From contig NZ_QQRU01000006.1 in the NCBI RefSeq assembly GCF_003428885.1, forward strand, positions 82,649-146,648: a stretch of DNA of 64,000 nt, written 5' to 3'. A program made the translations under genes and the position numbers. Shown here in pieces: positions 46,476 to 55,768 of this stretch; the first letter of the stretch is position 1, and each line of letters opens with the position of its first letter. Under the pieces are notes generated by a model. It was not told the DNA's origin, did not search any database, and saw only the letters and a program-made list of their open reading frames with translations. Origin of the DNA: Streptococcus sp. LQJ-218 (GTDB lineage: Bacteria; Bacillota; Bacilli; Lactobacillales; Streptococcaceae).

Positions 46476-47894
46476 TTATAAGGCCATGCTGATGTAGTTA
46501 AGGATAAATAAGGCATCCAAAATCCAAATCATGACATGAACATCTTTAGCTTGACCTTTGACAAGCTTAGTCAAGGTGTAGGTCAAGAAACCAACTGCAA
46601 TCCCTTGAGTGATAGAGTAGCTGAATCCCATAAAGATAGATGTGAAGAAGGCAGGAACCGCTTCAGCCATATCATCCCAATGGATATTTTTCAAGCTAGA
46701 TAACATCATAATTCCGACGATGATCAAGATTGGAGCTGTAGCAGCTGTTGGTACGATAGCTAGAAGTGGGCTAAAGATGCTTGAGATTGCAAAACAGATT
46801 GCCACAACCAAGGCTGTCAAACCTGTACGTCCACCTGCACCAATGCCAGCAGCAGACTCAACATAAGTCGTTACGTTTGAAGTACCTGCGATGGCACCAA
46901 TTGAAGTCCCAATCAAGTCTGAATAAAGAGCCTTGTCCAACTTATCTGATTGATGATTTTCACCATTTGTCGCTACGATACCAACTTTTTCACCCGTACC
47001 AATCAAGGTACCAATTGTATCAAAAATATCTGTCAACGAGAAGGCAAGAATAGCCATAAGCGTTTCAGGCAAGCGAGCTGTATCTGAAATCAAAGCTCCC
47101 AAACCTTCTGAACCAAGAGCTGCACCAAAGATTGTCTTCAAATCTTCAAAGGCTGCACCAACATGGTTGTTAGCAAAATCAATACTAGACAAATCAACCA
47201 AACCAACTGCGATAGCAAGAACAGTTGTTGCCAAGATAGAGAGAATGATTCCCCCTTTAATCCCTTTGATAACAAAGAAGATAGTAATGGCAAGTCCTGC
47301 AAGAGCCACCAAAACAGCTGGATTATTAAAGCTGACCAATCCTGGAACTGCTGAAGAGTTTGCTGCAATCGTTGCTTGAGCTTTATCAGCCCCTTCTCCG
47401 ACAACAGTATAGTTGCCTGGATCAATCGTAAATTTCAAAAGTCCAGCATTCTTAATTCCAACGTAGGCAAGGAAAACACCGATACCAGCTGAAATAGCTG
47501 AGCGAAGGGCATTTGGAATCGATTCAATGATCATTTTACGAACATTTGTCAAGGTAATAACCAATGAGATAAGTCCACAAATGAAGACCATAGCTAGAGC
47601 TTCTTGCCAAGAATAACCAAGTCCAAATACGACTGTGAAAGTAAAGAAGGCATTCAGTCCCATACCTGGTGCTTGGGCATAAGGTAAGTTAGCGTAGAAG
47701 GCCATCATCAAGGTACCAGCTACTGCACCGATAATCGTTGCGAGAAACACACCCTGAGCAGGCATTCCTGTTTGCGAAAGAATTTGTGGATTTACAAAGA
47801 GAATATAGCTCATTGCAAAGAAAGTTGTTAAACCAGCGAGAACCTCCGTACGAACGTCTGTACCGTTCTCTTTTAGTTTAAATAATTTGTCCAT
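46476..47894 (-). CDS. NCS2/AzgA-type purine permease
   Basis: This is a 472-residue, 12-14-helix permease. The N-terminus FKLKENGTDVRTEVLAGLTTFFAMSYI and the segments APGMGLNAFFTF and ESAAGIGAGGRTGLTA identify the AzgA/PbuG (hypoxanthine-guanine-adenine) branch rather than xanthine or uracil carriers. I chose the ATG at 47894, preceded by AAGGAGA; the longer open frame is upstream leader. The promoter is TTGAAA-17-TATAAT. A PurBox-like sequence lies between the promoter and the gene. Confidence 0.9.
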   Translation of the reverse strand: MDKLFKLKENGTDVRTEVLAGLTTFFAMSYILFVNPQILSQTGMPAQGVFLATIIGAVAGTLMMAFYANLPYAQAPGMGLNAFFTFTVVFGLGYSWQEALAMVFICGLISLVITLTNVRKMIIESIPNALRSAISAGIGVFLAYVGIKNAGLLKFTIDPGNYTVVGEGADKAQATIAANSSAVPGLVSFNNPAVLVALAGLAITIFFVIKGIKGGIILSILATTVLAIAVGLVDLSSIDFANNHVGAAFEDLKTIFGAALGSEGLGALISDTARLPETLMAILAFSLTDIFDTIGTLIGTGEKVGIVATNGENHQSDKLDKALYSDLIGTSIGAIAGTSNVTTYVESAAGIGAGGRTGLTALVVAICFAISSIFSPLLAIVPTAATAPILIIVGIMMLSSLKNIHWDDMAEAVPAFFTSIFMGFSYSITQGIAVGFLTYTLTKLVKGQAKDVHVMIWILDALFILNYISMAL

Positions 47895-47917
47895 TATTAA
47901 TCTCCTTTTAATTTTTA

Positions 47918-47960
47918 CGAACAATATTTTTATTATATCATTTATCATTCACTTTTTCAA
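47918..47960 (-). promoter_or_regulatory. Purine permease promoter and PurBox-like half-site
   Basis: On the minus strand TTGAAA (47955-47960) and TATAAT (47932-47937) have a 17-bp spacer. Plus-strand CGAACAAT (47918-47925) matches the core of the PurR box (CGAACWWT) and lies just downstream. The promoter is well supported and the PurBox is tentative. Confidence 0.6.
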
Positions 47961-48083
47961 TATGTTTGTTTGATTTATTTAAGAAATTGATGCAATTTCA
48001 TTTTTTGTTTAGAATCTGCTTTTCTGCCTGCTTTTTGTTATAATAGAAGGCATCTTATCTGGAAAGACACTAGAAAGGTTCAT

Positions 48084-48896
48084 ATGACGAAAAAAATTAT
48101 TGCAGTTGACCTAGATGGCACCCTGCTCAACTCAGATAGTCAGATTTCTGACTTTACCAAAGAAACCATTAAAAAAGTTGCTGAAAAAGGGCATCAGGTT
48201 ATTATTACGACAGGTCGCCCTTACCGCATGTCGAAAGATTTCTACCGCCAACTAGGCTTAGACACTCCTATGATTAATTTCAACGGCTCTCTCACTCATT
48301 TGCCAGACCAAGTTTGGGGCTTTGAAAAGTGTTTGACGGTAGATAAAAAATATCTGCTAGATATGGTTCAACGTTCAGAAGATATTCAAGCCGATTTTAT
48401 CGCTGGAGAATATCGTAAAAAATTCTACATCACAAATCTCAATGAAGAAATTGCCAATCCTAAACTATTTGGTGTAGAAGCTTTCCAGCCTGAAGATCAA
48501 TTTCAGTCTGAGTTGGTAACCAAGGACCCTAACTGTATCCTGTTTCAGACCAGAGCCAGTGACAAGTATGCCCTGGCAAAAGAAATGAATGCCTTCTACC
48601 AGCATCAACTTTCTATTAATACCTGGGGAGGTCCGCTCAATATCCTTGAGTGTACTCCAAAAGGAGTCAATAAAGCCTTTGCTTTGGACTACTTGCTCAA
48701 GGTAATGAACCGCGACAAAAAGGATTTGATTGCCTTTGGAGACGAACACAATGACACCGAAATGCTAGCTTTTGCTGGAAAGGGCTATGCCATGAAAAAT
48801 GCCAATCCAGAGCTACTCCCTTATGCAGATAAGCAAATCGCCCTGACTAATGACCAAGATGGGGTTGCCAAAACCCTGCAAAATTTATTCTTATAG
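48084..48896 (+). CDS. Cof-type HAD-IIB sugar-phosphate/FMN phosphatase
   Basis: This 270-residue HAD hydrolase has motif I IAVDLDGTLLNS (nucleophile Asp9), motif II ITTGRPY, a Lys in TPKGVNKAFAL and motif IV FGDEHNDTEML. Substrates are probably small phosphorylated metabolites. Extended -10 TGTTATAAT lies about 40 bp upstream. It is monocistronic with its own terminator. Confidence 0.9.
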   Translation: MTKKIIAVDLDGTLLNSDSQISDFTKETIKKVAEKGHQVIITTGRPYRMSKDFYRQLGLDTPMINFNGSLTHLPDQVWGFEKCLTVDKKYLLDMVQRSEDIQADFIAGEYRKKFYITNLNEEIANPKLFGVEAFQPEDQFQSELVTKDPNCILFQTRASDKYALAKEMNAFYQHQLSINTWGGPLNILECTPKGVNKAFALDYLLKVMNRDKKDLIAFGDEHNDTEMLAFAGKGYAMKNANPELLPYADKQIALTNDQDGVAKTLQNLFL

Positions 48897-48904
48897 TTCA
48901 TTCT

Positions 48905-48924
48905 GACCAGCTTGTAAGCTGGTC
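48905..48924 (+). terminator. Terminator after the HAD phosphatase gene
   Basis: The perfect 9-bp arms GACCAGCTT / AAGCTGGTC have a 2-nt apparent loop and are followed by TTTGTGCTCTTTT. Confidence 0.75.
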
Positions 48925-48989
48925 TTTGTGCTCTTTTCACAGTCTCATCAACCAGTTAATCGATTGTTCTACTTTTTGCCTCCAAAACC

Positions 48990-49018
48990 TTGGAAAAGGC
49001 TTTCTTTTGTGATATAAT
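48990..49018 (+). promoter_or_regulatory. adhP promoter
   Basis: TTGGAA (48990-48995) and TATAAT (49013-49018) have a 17-bp spacer, with the extended TG motif before the -10. It leaves a leader of about 95 nt before the adhP ATG, in which no small gene is visible. Confidence 0.75.
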
Positions 49019-49024
49019 TCACAT
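49007..49024 (+). promoter_or_regulatory. Rex operator overlapping the adhP -10 box
   Basis: TTGTGATATAATTCACAT is an almost perfect palindrome (TTGTGA-6-TCACAT) fitting the Rex consensus TTGTGAN6TCACAA. The six central bases are the -10 box itself. Rex bound here would exclude RNA polymerase until NADH rises. Confidence 0.82.
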
Positions 49025-49120
49025 ATAAATACAAGAGAGCTCGTCACACTCGACTCTGTTGACACAAAATCAATCCAGTCCTGTTGTCCCTGTTCTCGGC
49101 CAATATCAAGGAGGATAGCT

Positions 49121-50140
49121 ATGAAAGCTGTTGTTGTAAATCCAGAAAGCACTGGTGTTGCTATTGAAGAAAAAGTACTCCGTCCACTTGAAACTGGGGA
49201 AGCACTTGTAGAAATTGAATACTGTGGTGTTTGCCACACTGACCTCCACGTTGCTCATGGTGACTTTGGTCAAGTACCAGGACGTGTTTTAGGACATGAA
49301 GGTGTTGGTATCGTCAAAGAAATTGCCCCTGATGTTAAGAGCCTTAAAGTCGGCGACCGCGTCAGCGTTGCTTGGTTCTTTGAAGGATGTGGCACTTGTG
49401 AATACTGTACAACTGGCCGTGAAACCCTTTGCCGTAGAGTGAAAAATGCTGGCTACTCAGTAGATGGTGGTATGGCTGAACAATGTATTGTAACTGCAGA
49501 CTATGCTGTTAAAGTTCCTGATGGACTTGATCCAGCCCAAGCTTCTTCTATCACATGTGCTGGTGTAACTACCTATAAAGCTATTAAAGAAGCAAAAGTT
49601 GAACCAGGCCAATGGGTTGTCCTTTATGGTGCTGGTGGGCTTGGTAACCTCGCAGTTCAATATGCTAAAAAAGTATTCAATGCTCATGTTATCGCAGTTG
49701 ATATCAACAATGACAAACTGGCCCTTGCAAAAGAAGTAGGCGCTGACATTGTGATTAACGGCCTCGAAGTCGAAGATGTGCCAGGACTCATCAAGGAAAA
49801 AACTGATGGAGGTGCTCATTCAGCTGTCGTAACAGCTGTTTCAAAAGTTGCCTTCAACCAGGCTGTTGACTCAGTTCGTGCAGGTGGTCGTGTAGTCGCT
49901 GTCGGTCTTCCTTCTGAAATGATGGAACTCAGCATCGTCAAAACCGTTCTAGATGGAATCCAAGTCATCGGTTCTCTTGTTGGAACTCGTAAAGACTTGG
50001 AAGAAGCCTTCCAATTCGGTGCAGAAGGTTTGGTAGTTCCAGTTGTCCAAAAACGTCCAGTAGAAGATGCCGTAGCAATTTTCGACGAAATGGAAAAAGG
50101 TCAAATCCAAGGACGTATGGTACTCGACTTCACCCACTAA
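49121..50140 (+). CDS. adhP: AdhP, zinc-dependent alcohol dehydrogenase
   Basis: This NAD-dependent medium-chain dehydrogenase converts acetaldehyde to ethanol or the reverse. It has 339 residues. The catalytic zinc ligands are Cys35 and His59-Glu60 plus a later cysteine. The structural zinc cysteines are 90, 93, 96 and 104 ([16 protein letters not shown]), and the nucleotide-binding loop is [14 protein letters not shown]. It has a strong ribosome site (CAAGGAGG). The Rex operator at its promoter fits a role in regenerating NAD+. Confidence 0.94.
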   Translation: MKAVVVNPESTGVAIEEKVLRPLETGEALVEIEYCGVCHTDLHVAHGDFGQVPGRVLGHEGVGIVKEIAPDVKSLKVGDRVSVAWFFEGCGTCEYCTTGRETLCRRVKNAGYSVDGGMAEQCIVTADYAVKVPDGLDPAQASSITCAGVTTYKAIKEAKVEPGQWVVLYGAGGLGNLAVQYAKKVFNAHVIAVDINNDKLALAKEVGADIVINGLEVEDVPGLIKEKTDGGAHSAVVTAVSKVAFNQAVDSVRAGGRVVAVGLPSEMMELSIVKTVLDGIQVIGSLVGTRKDLEEAFQFGAEGLVVPVVQKRPVEDAVAIFDEMEKGQIQGRMVLDFTH

Positions 50141-50160
50141 TCTAATAGAAACCTATTTTA

Positions 50161-50186
50161 AAAGTTGGAAGAAACTTCCAACTTTT
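50161..50186 (+). terminator. Terminator after adhP
   Basis: The arms AAAGTTGGAAG / CTTCCAACTTT are followed by a T run. Confidence 0.85.
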
Positions 50187-50239
50187 TTATATTAAATTTT
50201 TAAATATGGCTTCAAGATTATCTCTCAAAAAACCGAATA

Positions 50240-50253
50240 TGTCAACGCTTACA
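50240..50253 (+). promoter_or_regulatory. Upstream cre-like site of manLMN
   Basis: TGTCAACGCTTACA fits the cre consensus TGWAANCGNTNWCA with one mismatch. It lies about 35 bp before the -35 box. Confidence 0.6.
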
Positions 50254-50286
50254 AAGAAAAGCTTTTTCTTTTTTTATGTTAAATAG

Positions 50287-50315
50287 TTGCTTTTTACATG
50301 AAAACGGTTTATACT
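50287..50315 (+). promoter_or_regulatory. manLMN promoter with overlapping cre-like site
   Basis: TTGCTT (50287-50292) and TATACT (50310-50315) have a 17-bp spacer. A second cre-like sequence ATGAAAACGGTTTAT (50298-50312) fills the spacer, where CcpA binding would repress. Confidence 0.7.
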
Positions 50316-50374
50316 TATTTAGTCTTAAAGTTTTCTTAAATGAAAACTAAAACAAAAAAGGAGGAATGACAATA

Positions 50375-51364
50375 ATGAGTATCGGAATCATTATTGCGAG
50401 CCACGGCGAATTTGCTGCGGGTATTCATCAGTCAGGATCTATGATCTTTGGTGAACAAGAAAAGGTTCAAGTTGTAACCTTTATGCCAAATGAAGGTCCT
50501 GATGATCTATACGCTAAGTTTAATAACGCTGTTGCTGCATTTGACGCAGAAGATGAGGTTCTAGTTTTGGCTGACCTTTGGAGTGGATCTCCATTCAACC
50601 AAGCTAGCCGCGTGATGGGAGAAAATCCTGAGCGTAAGTTTGCCATCATCACAGGACTTAATTTACCGATGTTAATTCAAGCCTACACAGAGCGCCTCAT
50701 GGACGCTGCTGCAGGTGTAGAAAAAGTTGCTGCGAATATTATTAAAGAAGCCAAAGATGGCATCAAAGCTCTTCCAGAAGAGCTAAATCCAGTTGAGGAA
50801 GTAGCAAGTGCTACAGCTGCTCCAGTTGCCCAAGCTGCTATCCCAGAAGGAACTGTTATCGGAGACGGTAAATTGAAAATCAATCTTGCCCGTCTTGACA
50901 CACGTCTCCTTCACGGTCAAGTTGCAACTGCTTGGACTCCAGACTCAAAAGCAGATCGTATCATCGTTGCTTCAGATAGCGTAGCCAAAGACGATCTTCG
51001 TAAAGAATTGATTAAACAAGCGGCTCCAGGTAAAGTGAAAGCAAACGTTGTTCCTATCCAAAAACTAATTGAGGTTGCTAAAGATCCTCGTTTTGGTCAA
51101 ACACATGCCCTTATCTTGTTTGAAACACCACAAGATGCCCTTCGTGCCATCGAAGGAGGCGTGCCAATCAAGACTCTAAACGTAGGGTCAATGGCTCACT
51201 CAACTGGTAAAACAATGGTCAACAACGTATTGTCTATGGACAAAGACGACGTTGCTACATTTGAAAAAATGCGTGACCTCGGTGTTGAATTTGACGTACG
51301 TAAAGTACCAAACGACACCAAAAAAGATTTGTTTGACTTGATTAAAAAAGCAAACGTGCAATAA
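50375..51364 (+). CDS. manL: ManL, mannose-family PTS enzyme IIAB
   Basis: This is the cytoplasmic phosphotransfer subunit of the glucose/mannose PTS, a major sugar importer and a sensor of glucose for catabolite control. It has 329 residues. The IIA domain (about 1-135) has phospho-acceptor His10 in [10 protein letters not shown]. An Ala/Pro-rich linker (about 145-160) joins it to the IIB domain (about 165-329) with its histidine in [16 protein letters not shown] chose ATG at 50375 (MSIGIII); an ATG three codons earlier is too close to the ribosome site. Confidence 0.95.
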
Positions 51365-51389
51365 TCTATTTTATGAAAGGATTTTAAAG

Positions 51390-52193
51390 ATGTCTATTAT
51401 TTCTATGGTCTTAGTAGTCGCTGTAGCCTTCCTAGCAGGTCTTGAAGGTATCCTCGACCAATTCCAATTCCATCAACCAATCGTAGCTTGTACCCTTATC
51501 GGACTTGTTACTGGTAACCTTGAAGCAGGGATTATCCTTGGTGGTTCTCTTCAAATGATCGCCCTTGGTTGGGCTAACATCGGAGCTGCCGTAGCTCCTG
51601 ACGCTGCTCTTGCTTCTGTTGCTGCTGCCATTATCATGGTTCTTGGTGGCGACTTTACGAAGACAGGTATCGGTGTTGCTCAAGCGGTAGCTATCCCTCT
51701 TGCAGTCGCTGGTCTATTCTTGACCATGATTGTCCGTACACTCTCTGTCGGATTGGTTCACACTGCTGATGCTGCTGCTAAAAAAGGTGACTTCAAAGCA
51801 GTTGAACGTGCTCACTTTGTCGCACTTCTTCTTCAAGGTCTTCGTATTGCAGTCCCTGCAGCACTCCTTCTAATGGTACCAACTGAAACCGTACAAAGTA
51901 TTCTAAATGCTATGCCAGATTGGCTCAAAGATGGTATGGCTATCGGTGGTGGTATGGTTGTTGCCGTTGGTTACGCCATGGTTATCAACATGATGGCAAC
52001 TCGTGAAGTATGGCCATTCTTCGCTCTTGGTTTCGTGCTTGCTGCCGTGTCAGATATTACTCTAATCGGATTTGGTGCCATCGGTGTTGCTATCGCTCTT
52101 ATCTACCTTCACCTTTCTAAAACTGGTGGAAATGGTGGCGGAGGAGCCGCAACTTCTAACGACCCAATCGGCGATATCCTAGAAGACTACTAA
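51390..52193 (+). CDS. manM: ManM, mannose-family PTS enzyme IIC
   Basis: This membrane subunit carries the sugar path. It has 267 residues with multiple helices; family segments are GLEGILDQFQFHQPIVACTLIG and LGWANIGAAVAPDAALASVAA. The glycine-rich C-terminus (GGNGGGGAA) is usual. IIC/IID of this family also serve as receptors for class IIa bacteriocins. It lies 25 bp after manL. Confidence 0.95.
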   Translation: MSIISMVLVVAVAFLAGLEGILDQFQFHQPIVACTLIGLVTGNLEAGIILGGSLQMIALGWANIGAAVAPDAALASVAAAIIMVLGGDFTKTGIGVAQAVAIPLAVAGLFLTMIVRTLSVGLVHTADAAAKKGDFKAVERAHFVALLLQGLRIAVPAALLLMVPTETVQSILNAMPDWLKDGMAIGGGMVVAVGYAMVINMMATREVWPFFALGFVLAAVSDITLIGFGAIGVAIALIYLHLSKTGGNGGGGAATSNDPIGDILEDY

Positions 52194-52216
52194 GATAAGA
52201 AAGGACTGAAAACATC

Positions 52217-53128
52217 ATGACTGAAAAACTTCAATTAACTAAATCAGATCGTAAAAAAGTTTGGTGGCGTTCAACTTTCTTACAAGGTTCTTGGAACTAT
52301 GAACGTATGCAAAACTTGGGTTGGGCTTACTCATTAATTCCAGCTCTTAAAAAACTTTACACTAAAAAAGAAGATCAAATCGCTGCTCTTGAACGCCATC
52401 TTGAGTTCTTCAACACTCACCCATACGTAGCCGCTCCAATCATGGGGGTTACTCTTGCACTTGAAGAAGAACGTGCTAACGGTGTTGAAATCGATGATGC
52501 TGCTATCCAAGGGGTTAAAATCGGTATGATGGGACCTCTTGCTGGTATCGGTGACCCAGTATTCTGGTTTACAGTACGCCCAATCCTTGGATCACTCGGT
52601 GCTTCACTTGCCCTTACTGGTAATATCTTAGGTCCAATCCTCTTCTTCGTTCTTTGGAACTTGATTCGTATGTCATTCTTGTGGTATACACAAGAGATTG
52701 GATACAAGGCTGGATCAGAAATCACTAAAGATATGTCTGGCGGTATCCTTCAAGATATCACTAAAGGAGCTTCTATCCTTGGTATGTTCATTCTTGCTGT
52801 CCTTGTTCAACGTTGGGTAAATATTAAATTTGCTTTCGATGTTGCCAAAGTTCAACTAGATGAAAAAGCTTATATCCATTGGGATAAATTGCCAGAAGGA
52901 TCTAAAGGTATCCAAGAAGCATTCGCACAAGTAGGACAAGGATTGTCTCAAACACCTGAAAAAGTTACTACTTTCCAACAAAACTTGGATATGTTGATTC
53001 CTGGACTATCAGGACTACTCCTTACTTTCCTTTGCATGTACTTGCTTAAGAAAAAAGTATCTCCAATCACTATTATCCTTGCACTCTTCGCAGTGGGTAT
53101 TGTGGCACATGTTCTTCACATCATGTAA
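52217..53128 (+). CDS. manN: ManN, mannose-family PTS enzyme IID
   Basis: This is the second membrane subunit of the mannose PTS. It has 303 residues: a soluble N-terminal region (about 1-100, with FLQGSWNYERMQNLGWAYSLIPAL) and a C-terminal membrane part ending in a helix at about 265-300. The segment MGPLAGIGDPVFWFTVRPI is the family signature. It follows manM by 24 bp and ends the operon. Confidence 0.95.
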   Translation: MTEKLQLTKSDRKKVWWRSTFLQGSWNYERMQNLGWAYSLIPALKKLYTKKEDQIAALERHLEFFNTHPYVAAPIMGVTLALEEERANGVEIDDAAIQGVKIGMMGPLAGIGDPVFWFTVRPILGSLGASLALTGNILGPILFFVLWNLIRMSFLWYTQEIGYKAGSEITKDMSGGILQDITKGASILGMFILAVLVQRWVNIKFAFDVAKVQLDEKAYIHWDKLPEGSKGIQEAFAQVGQGLSQTPEKVTTFQQNLDMLIPGLSGLLLTFLCMYLLKKKVSPITIILALFAVGIVAHVLHIM

Positions 53129-53139
53129 TCAAGCAACTT

Positions 53140-53176
53140 AAAAGGAACCAGGTTCTAAACCTGATTCCTTTTTTTT
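53140..53176 (+). terminator. Terminator after manN
   Basis: The arms AAAGGAACCAGGTT / AACCTGATTCCTTT (one mismatch) are followed by a run of T. Confidence 0.88.
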
Positions 53177-53184
53177 ATGATTTT

Positions 53185-53547
53185 ATACTGAGCAAACTAG
53201 GAAGCTAGCCGCAGGTTGCTCAAAGCACTGCTTTGAGATTGTAGATAGAATTGACGAAGTCAGCTAAAAACACTGTTTTGAGGGTGCAGATAGAACTGAC
53301 AAAGTCAGCTCAAAACACTGTTTTGAGGTTGTAGATAGAACTGACAAAGTCAGCTCAAAACACTGTTTTGAGGTTGTAGATAGAACTGACGAAGTCAGCT
53401 AAAAGCACTGCTTTGAGGTTGTGGATAGAACTGACGAAGTCAGCTAAAAGCACTGCTTTGAGGTTGTGGATAGAACTGACGAAGTCAGTAACCATACTTA
53501 CGGCAAGGCGAAGCTGACGTGGTTTGAAGAGATTTTCGAAGAGTATT
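53185..53547 (-). repeat. Large BOX element with six 45-bp boxB units
   Basis: On the plus strand a shortened boxC (TATACTGAGCAAACTAGGAAG, lacking the usual CAATGAAAATC segment) is followed by repeats whose GAC(G/A)AAGTCAG core recurs at 53253, 53298, 53343, 53388, 53433 and 53478, exactly 45 bp apart. It ends with boxA (TACGGCAAGGCGAAGCTGAC, then TCGAAGAGTATTA). It fills most of the gap between manN and pepC, and its end coincides with the pepC stop codon. Confidence 0.95.
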
Positions 53548-54880
53548 ATTCAGCCAAGGCTCCCATTGGATCCCATGGTGCGAGCACGATTGGTTCTGCT
53601 TCATAAGCAGCTTGTTCTTCTGCTGTCAGCAATTCTTTGCGAACAACGATTTGGTAGGTGTATTCGTCCATCCAAGCATCTGAGGCAACAAAGTAACCAT
53701 CTGTACCAACCTTGTCGCCCCATGAGTTTTCAACCTTCCACTTGATTGATTTGCCATTTTCGTCCAAGTCCACACCTGTCAAGACCATGGCGTGGGTCAT
53801 CAAGCTTTCGCTGTAGTCCAAACGTCCAGCCTTGTCTTGAGTCAGTTGAATATCCATGCTTGATTCAAAATCATAGACATTTGTCGCAAGAATCCCTGCT
53901 TTACGGTTGCTGAGTTGGCCGACATCTGAACCAAACCAAACAGTTTCTCCTGTTTGCATTTGAGCAATCGCCAATTCTTTCAAGCGTTCCATGGGTACGT
54001 TAATGTAGCGAACTTCACGGCTACCAACAACATTTCCCAACATCTCAACTGTATAAGATTTACCGTAAGGTTTATCGGCAGTTGGAGCATTGATCACAGA
54101 AACGTAGTCTTCTAATGGAAGGTCGACATATTTCTTGTAAAACTCTTGTGGAGTGATGCCTTTTTCACTTTGGTAATTGTTATCCTTGTCACGATAAGCA
54201 AAGTCAAATTTACGTGGTGGGAGACCTAGTGACATAGCAAGGAAATTAAAGATTTCTTGCAAGAGGTCTTCTTTCTTAGCTTGAACAGTCGCTTGGTCTG
54301 CGCCAGAAGCCAAGAGGTCACGCAAGATTTGAGCATCTTGACGAAGCAATTTGTTAAGGATGGCATTAAGCTCACGGCTATTGCTAGATGAAACAGACTC
54401 TGGATAAACAGACTTAGGAACGACACCGTATTTCTCAAAGAGAGAAACGACCATATCCCACTGACCACCATCTTGTTGTGGAGTTTGGAGTAGGAAGCTA
54501 ACCTTGCGGCTTGTCAATTCTTGGTCAGCAGTCGCAATCACTTGCTCCAAGAACCAGTTAGATTTTTCATACTTGTCCCAGAAGAAGGTGTGGGCTTGTG
54601 ACAATTCAAAGTTTTCAAGTTTGTATTGAGAGATGAGTTTGTGGCGGAAAGTGTTGAGAGCAGCAAACATCCAGCAACGACCAGAAGCCTTCTGGTTAGT
54701 GACCTTGTCCTTAGTCAAATCCAATGAGAAAACTGGTGTGTTGTCTACATGACTTTGACGACGCTCGAGAGTGGCAAAAATTCCATTGTGACTAGCAGCA
54801 TTTTCAATCGCTTGGTATTTAACATTTGCTTCATAGTTGGCAAATAATTTATCTGTAAATGATTCTTGAATCGCGTTCAT
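53546..54880 (-). CDS. pepC: PepC, aminopeptidase C (bleomycin hydrolase family)
   Basis: This cytoplasmic C1-family cysteine aminopeptidase breaks down imported peptides. It has 444 residues. The catalytic cysteine is Cys69 in ASGRCWMFAALN, the histidine is in LMTHAMVLTGVD and the asparagine in VENSWGDKVG. The C-terminus ends MGALAE, near the self-compartmentalising tail typical of PepC. The TAA stop is directly followed by TACTC of a BOX element. Confidence 0.95.
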   Translation of the reverse strand: MNAIQESFTDKLFANYEANVKYQAIENAASHNGIFATLERRQSHVDNTPVFSLDLTKDKVTNQKASGRCWMFAALNTFRHKLISQYKLENFELSQAHTFFWDKYEKSNWFLEQVIATADQELTSRKVSFLLQTPQQDGGQWDMVVSLFEKYGVVPKSVYPESVSSSNSRELNAILNKLLRQDAQILRDLLASGADQATVQAKKEDLLQEIFNFLAMSLGLPPRKFDFAYRDKDNNYQSEKGITPQEFYKKYVDLPLEDYVSVINAPTADKPYGKSYTVEMLGNVVGSREVRYINVPMERLKELAIAQMQTGETVWFGSDVGQLSNRKAGILATNVYDFESSMDIQLTQDKAGRLDYSESLMTHAMVLTGVDLDENGKSIKWKVENSWGDKVGTDGYFVASDAWMDEYTYQIVVRKELLTAEEQAAYEAEPIVLAPWDPMGALAE

Positions 54881-54944
54881 AGATTCCTCCTTTTATTCTA
54901 CAGTCTATTATAACTCTTTTCACAAAGGAAGCAACCAAAAATCG

Positions 54945-54974
54945 AAAAAGGCAGGAATATTTCCCTACCTTTTC
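54945..54974 (-). terminator. Terminator after the pseudouridine synthase gene
   Basis: The arms AAAAGGTAGGGAA / TTCCTGCCTTTT are followed by TTCGATTTTT on the minus strand. Confidence 0.78.
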
Positions 54975-54986
54975 CTATTATCCAGT

Positions 54987-55709
54987 TTAGTGAACGCTCT
55001 CAAGCAAGCCTTCTAGTTCTTCCTTGCTTAAGCGACGCCATTCTCCACGTTTCAAATCCTCGTCCAAGATCAAAGTTCCCATAGTCAATCGTTGCAAGTT
55101 CACCACTTCCTTACCACAGTAGGCTACCATGCGTTTAACCTGGTGGAATTTCCCTTCTGCAATGGTCACACGAACCAGACTTTGATTCTTTTCTGTATCA
55201 ACAGACACAAGCTCCAGCTTGGCAGGCTGACAGGTAAAGTCTTTCAGCGGAATCCCCTGAGAAAATTTCTCTACATCCTCTTGGGTCATAATTCCTTTGA
55301 CCTGGGCCAGATAAGTCTTATCCACATGACGCTTAGGTGAAAGAAGAGCATGGGCCAGCTGACCATCATTGGTCAAGAGTAGAAGACCATGTGTATCAAT
55401 ATCCAAGCGTCCTACTGGGAAAACTTCCTTGCTCCGAGCAATATCATCCAACAAGTCCAGAACGGTTCTGTGTTTGGGATCCTCAGTCGCTGAAATAACC
55501 CCTTGGGGCTTGTTCATCATGTAGTAGACAAACTCTTCATACTCCAACACTTGCCCATCAAAGCGAATCTCATCTATTTTTTCATCAATCTGCAATTTAG
55601 CTGATTTTTCTTTTTTACCATTTACAGTCACGCGCCCAGCCTTGAGCAAGTTTTTGACCTCAGTCCGACTCCCGACAGCACAGGCAACCAAAAATTTATC
55701 TAATCTCAT
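54987..55709 (-). CDS. rsuA: RsuA-family 16S rRNA pseudouridine synthase
   Basis: This 240-residue enzyme has an N-terminal S4 RNA-binding domain (about 1-48, MRLDKFLVACAVGSRTEVKNLL) and a pseudouridine synthase domain with the catalytic aspartate in VGRLDIDTHGLLLLT and a later KRMV segment (FHQVKRMVAYCG). RsuA fits better than RluB because the length is short, but RluB or RluE-like targets cannot be excluded. The ATG lies 6 nt after an extended -10 (TGATATAAT) and has no ribosome site, predicting a leaderless mRNA. Confidence 0.88.
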   Translation of the reverse strand: MRLDKFLVACAVGSRTEVKNLLKAGRVTVNGKKEKSAKLQIDEKIDEIRFDGQVLEYEEFVYYMMNKPQGVISATEDPKHRTVLDLLDDIARSKEVFPVGRLDIDTHGLLLLTNDGQLAHALLSPKRHVDKTYLAQVKGIMTQEDVEKFSQGIPLKDFTCQPAKLELVSVDTEKNQSLVRVTIAEGKFHQVKRMVAYCGKEVVNLQRLTMGTLILDEDLKRGEWRRLSKEELEGLLESVH

Positions 55710-55715
55710 AGAACT

Positions 55716-55724
55716 ATTATATCA
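55716..55724 (-). promoter_or_regulatory. Extended -10 box giving a leaderless start (rsuA)
   Basis: TGATATAAT on the minus strand lies 6 nt before the rsuA ATG. Confidence 0.65.
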
Positions 55725-55768
55725 TACTCAAAAGGAGGCTGTCTCAATGACCAACCTCCTTTTCGTTT

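Noticed and set aside
47895..48083. A purine riboswitch upstream of the AzgA-type permease
   Set aside because: The leader between the -10 box and the ATG is only about 37 nt, too short for an aptamer, and no conserved aptamer core is visible.
49025..49120. A leader peptide or riboswitch in the adhP leader
   Set aside because: No ATG-started frame and no convincing conserved structure were seen in the roughly 95-nt leader.
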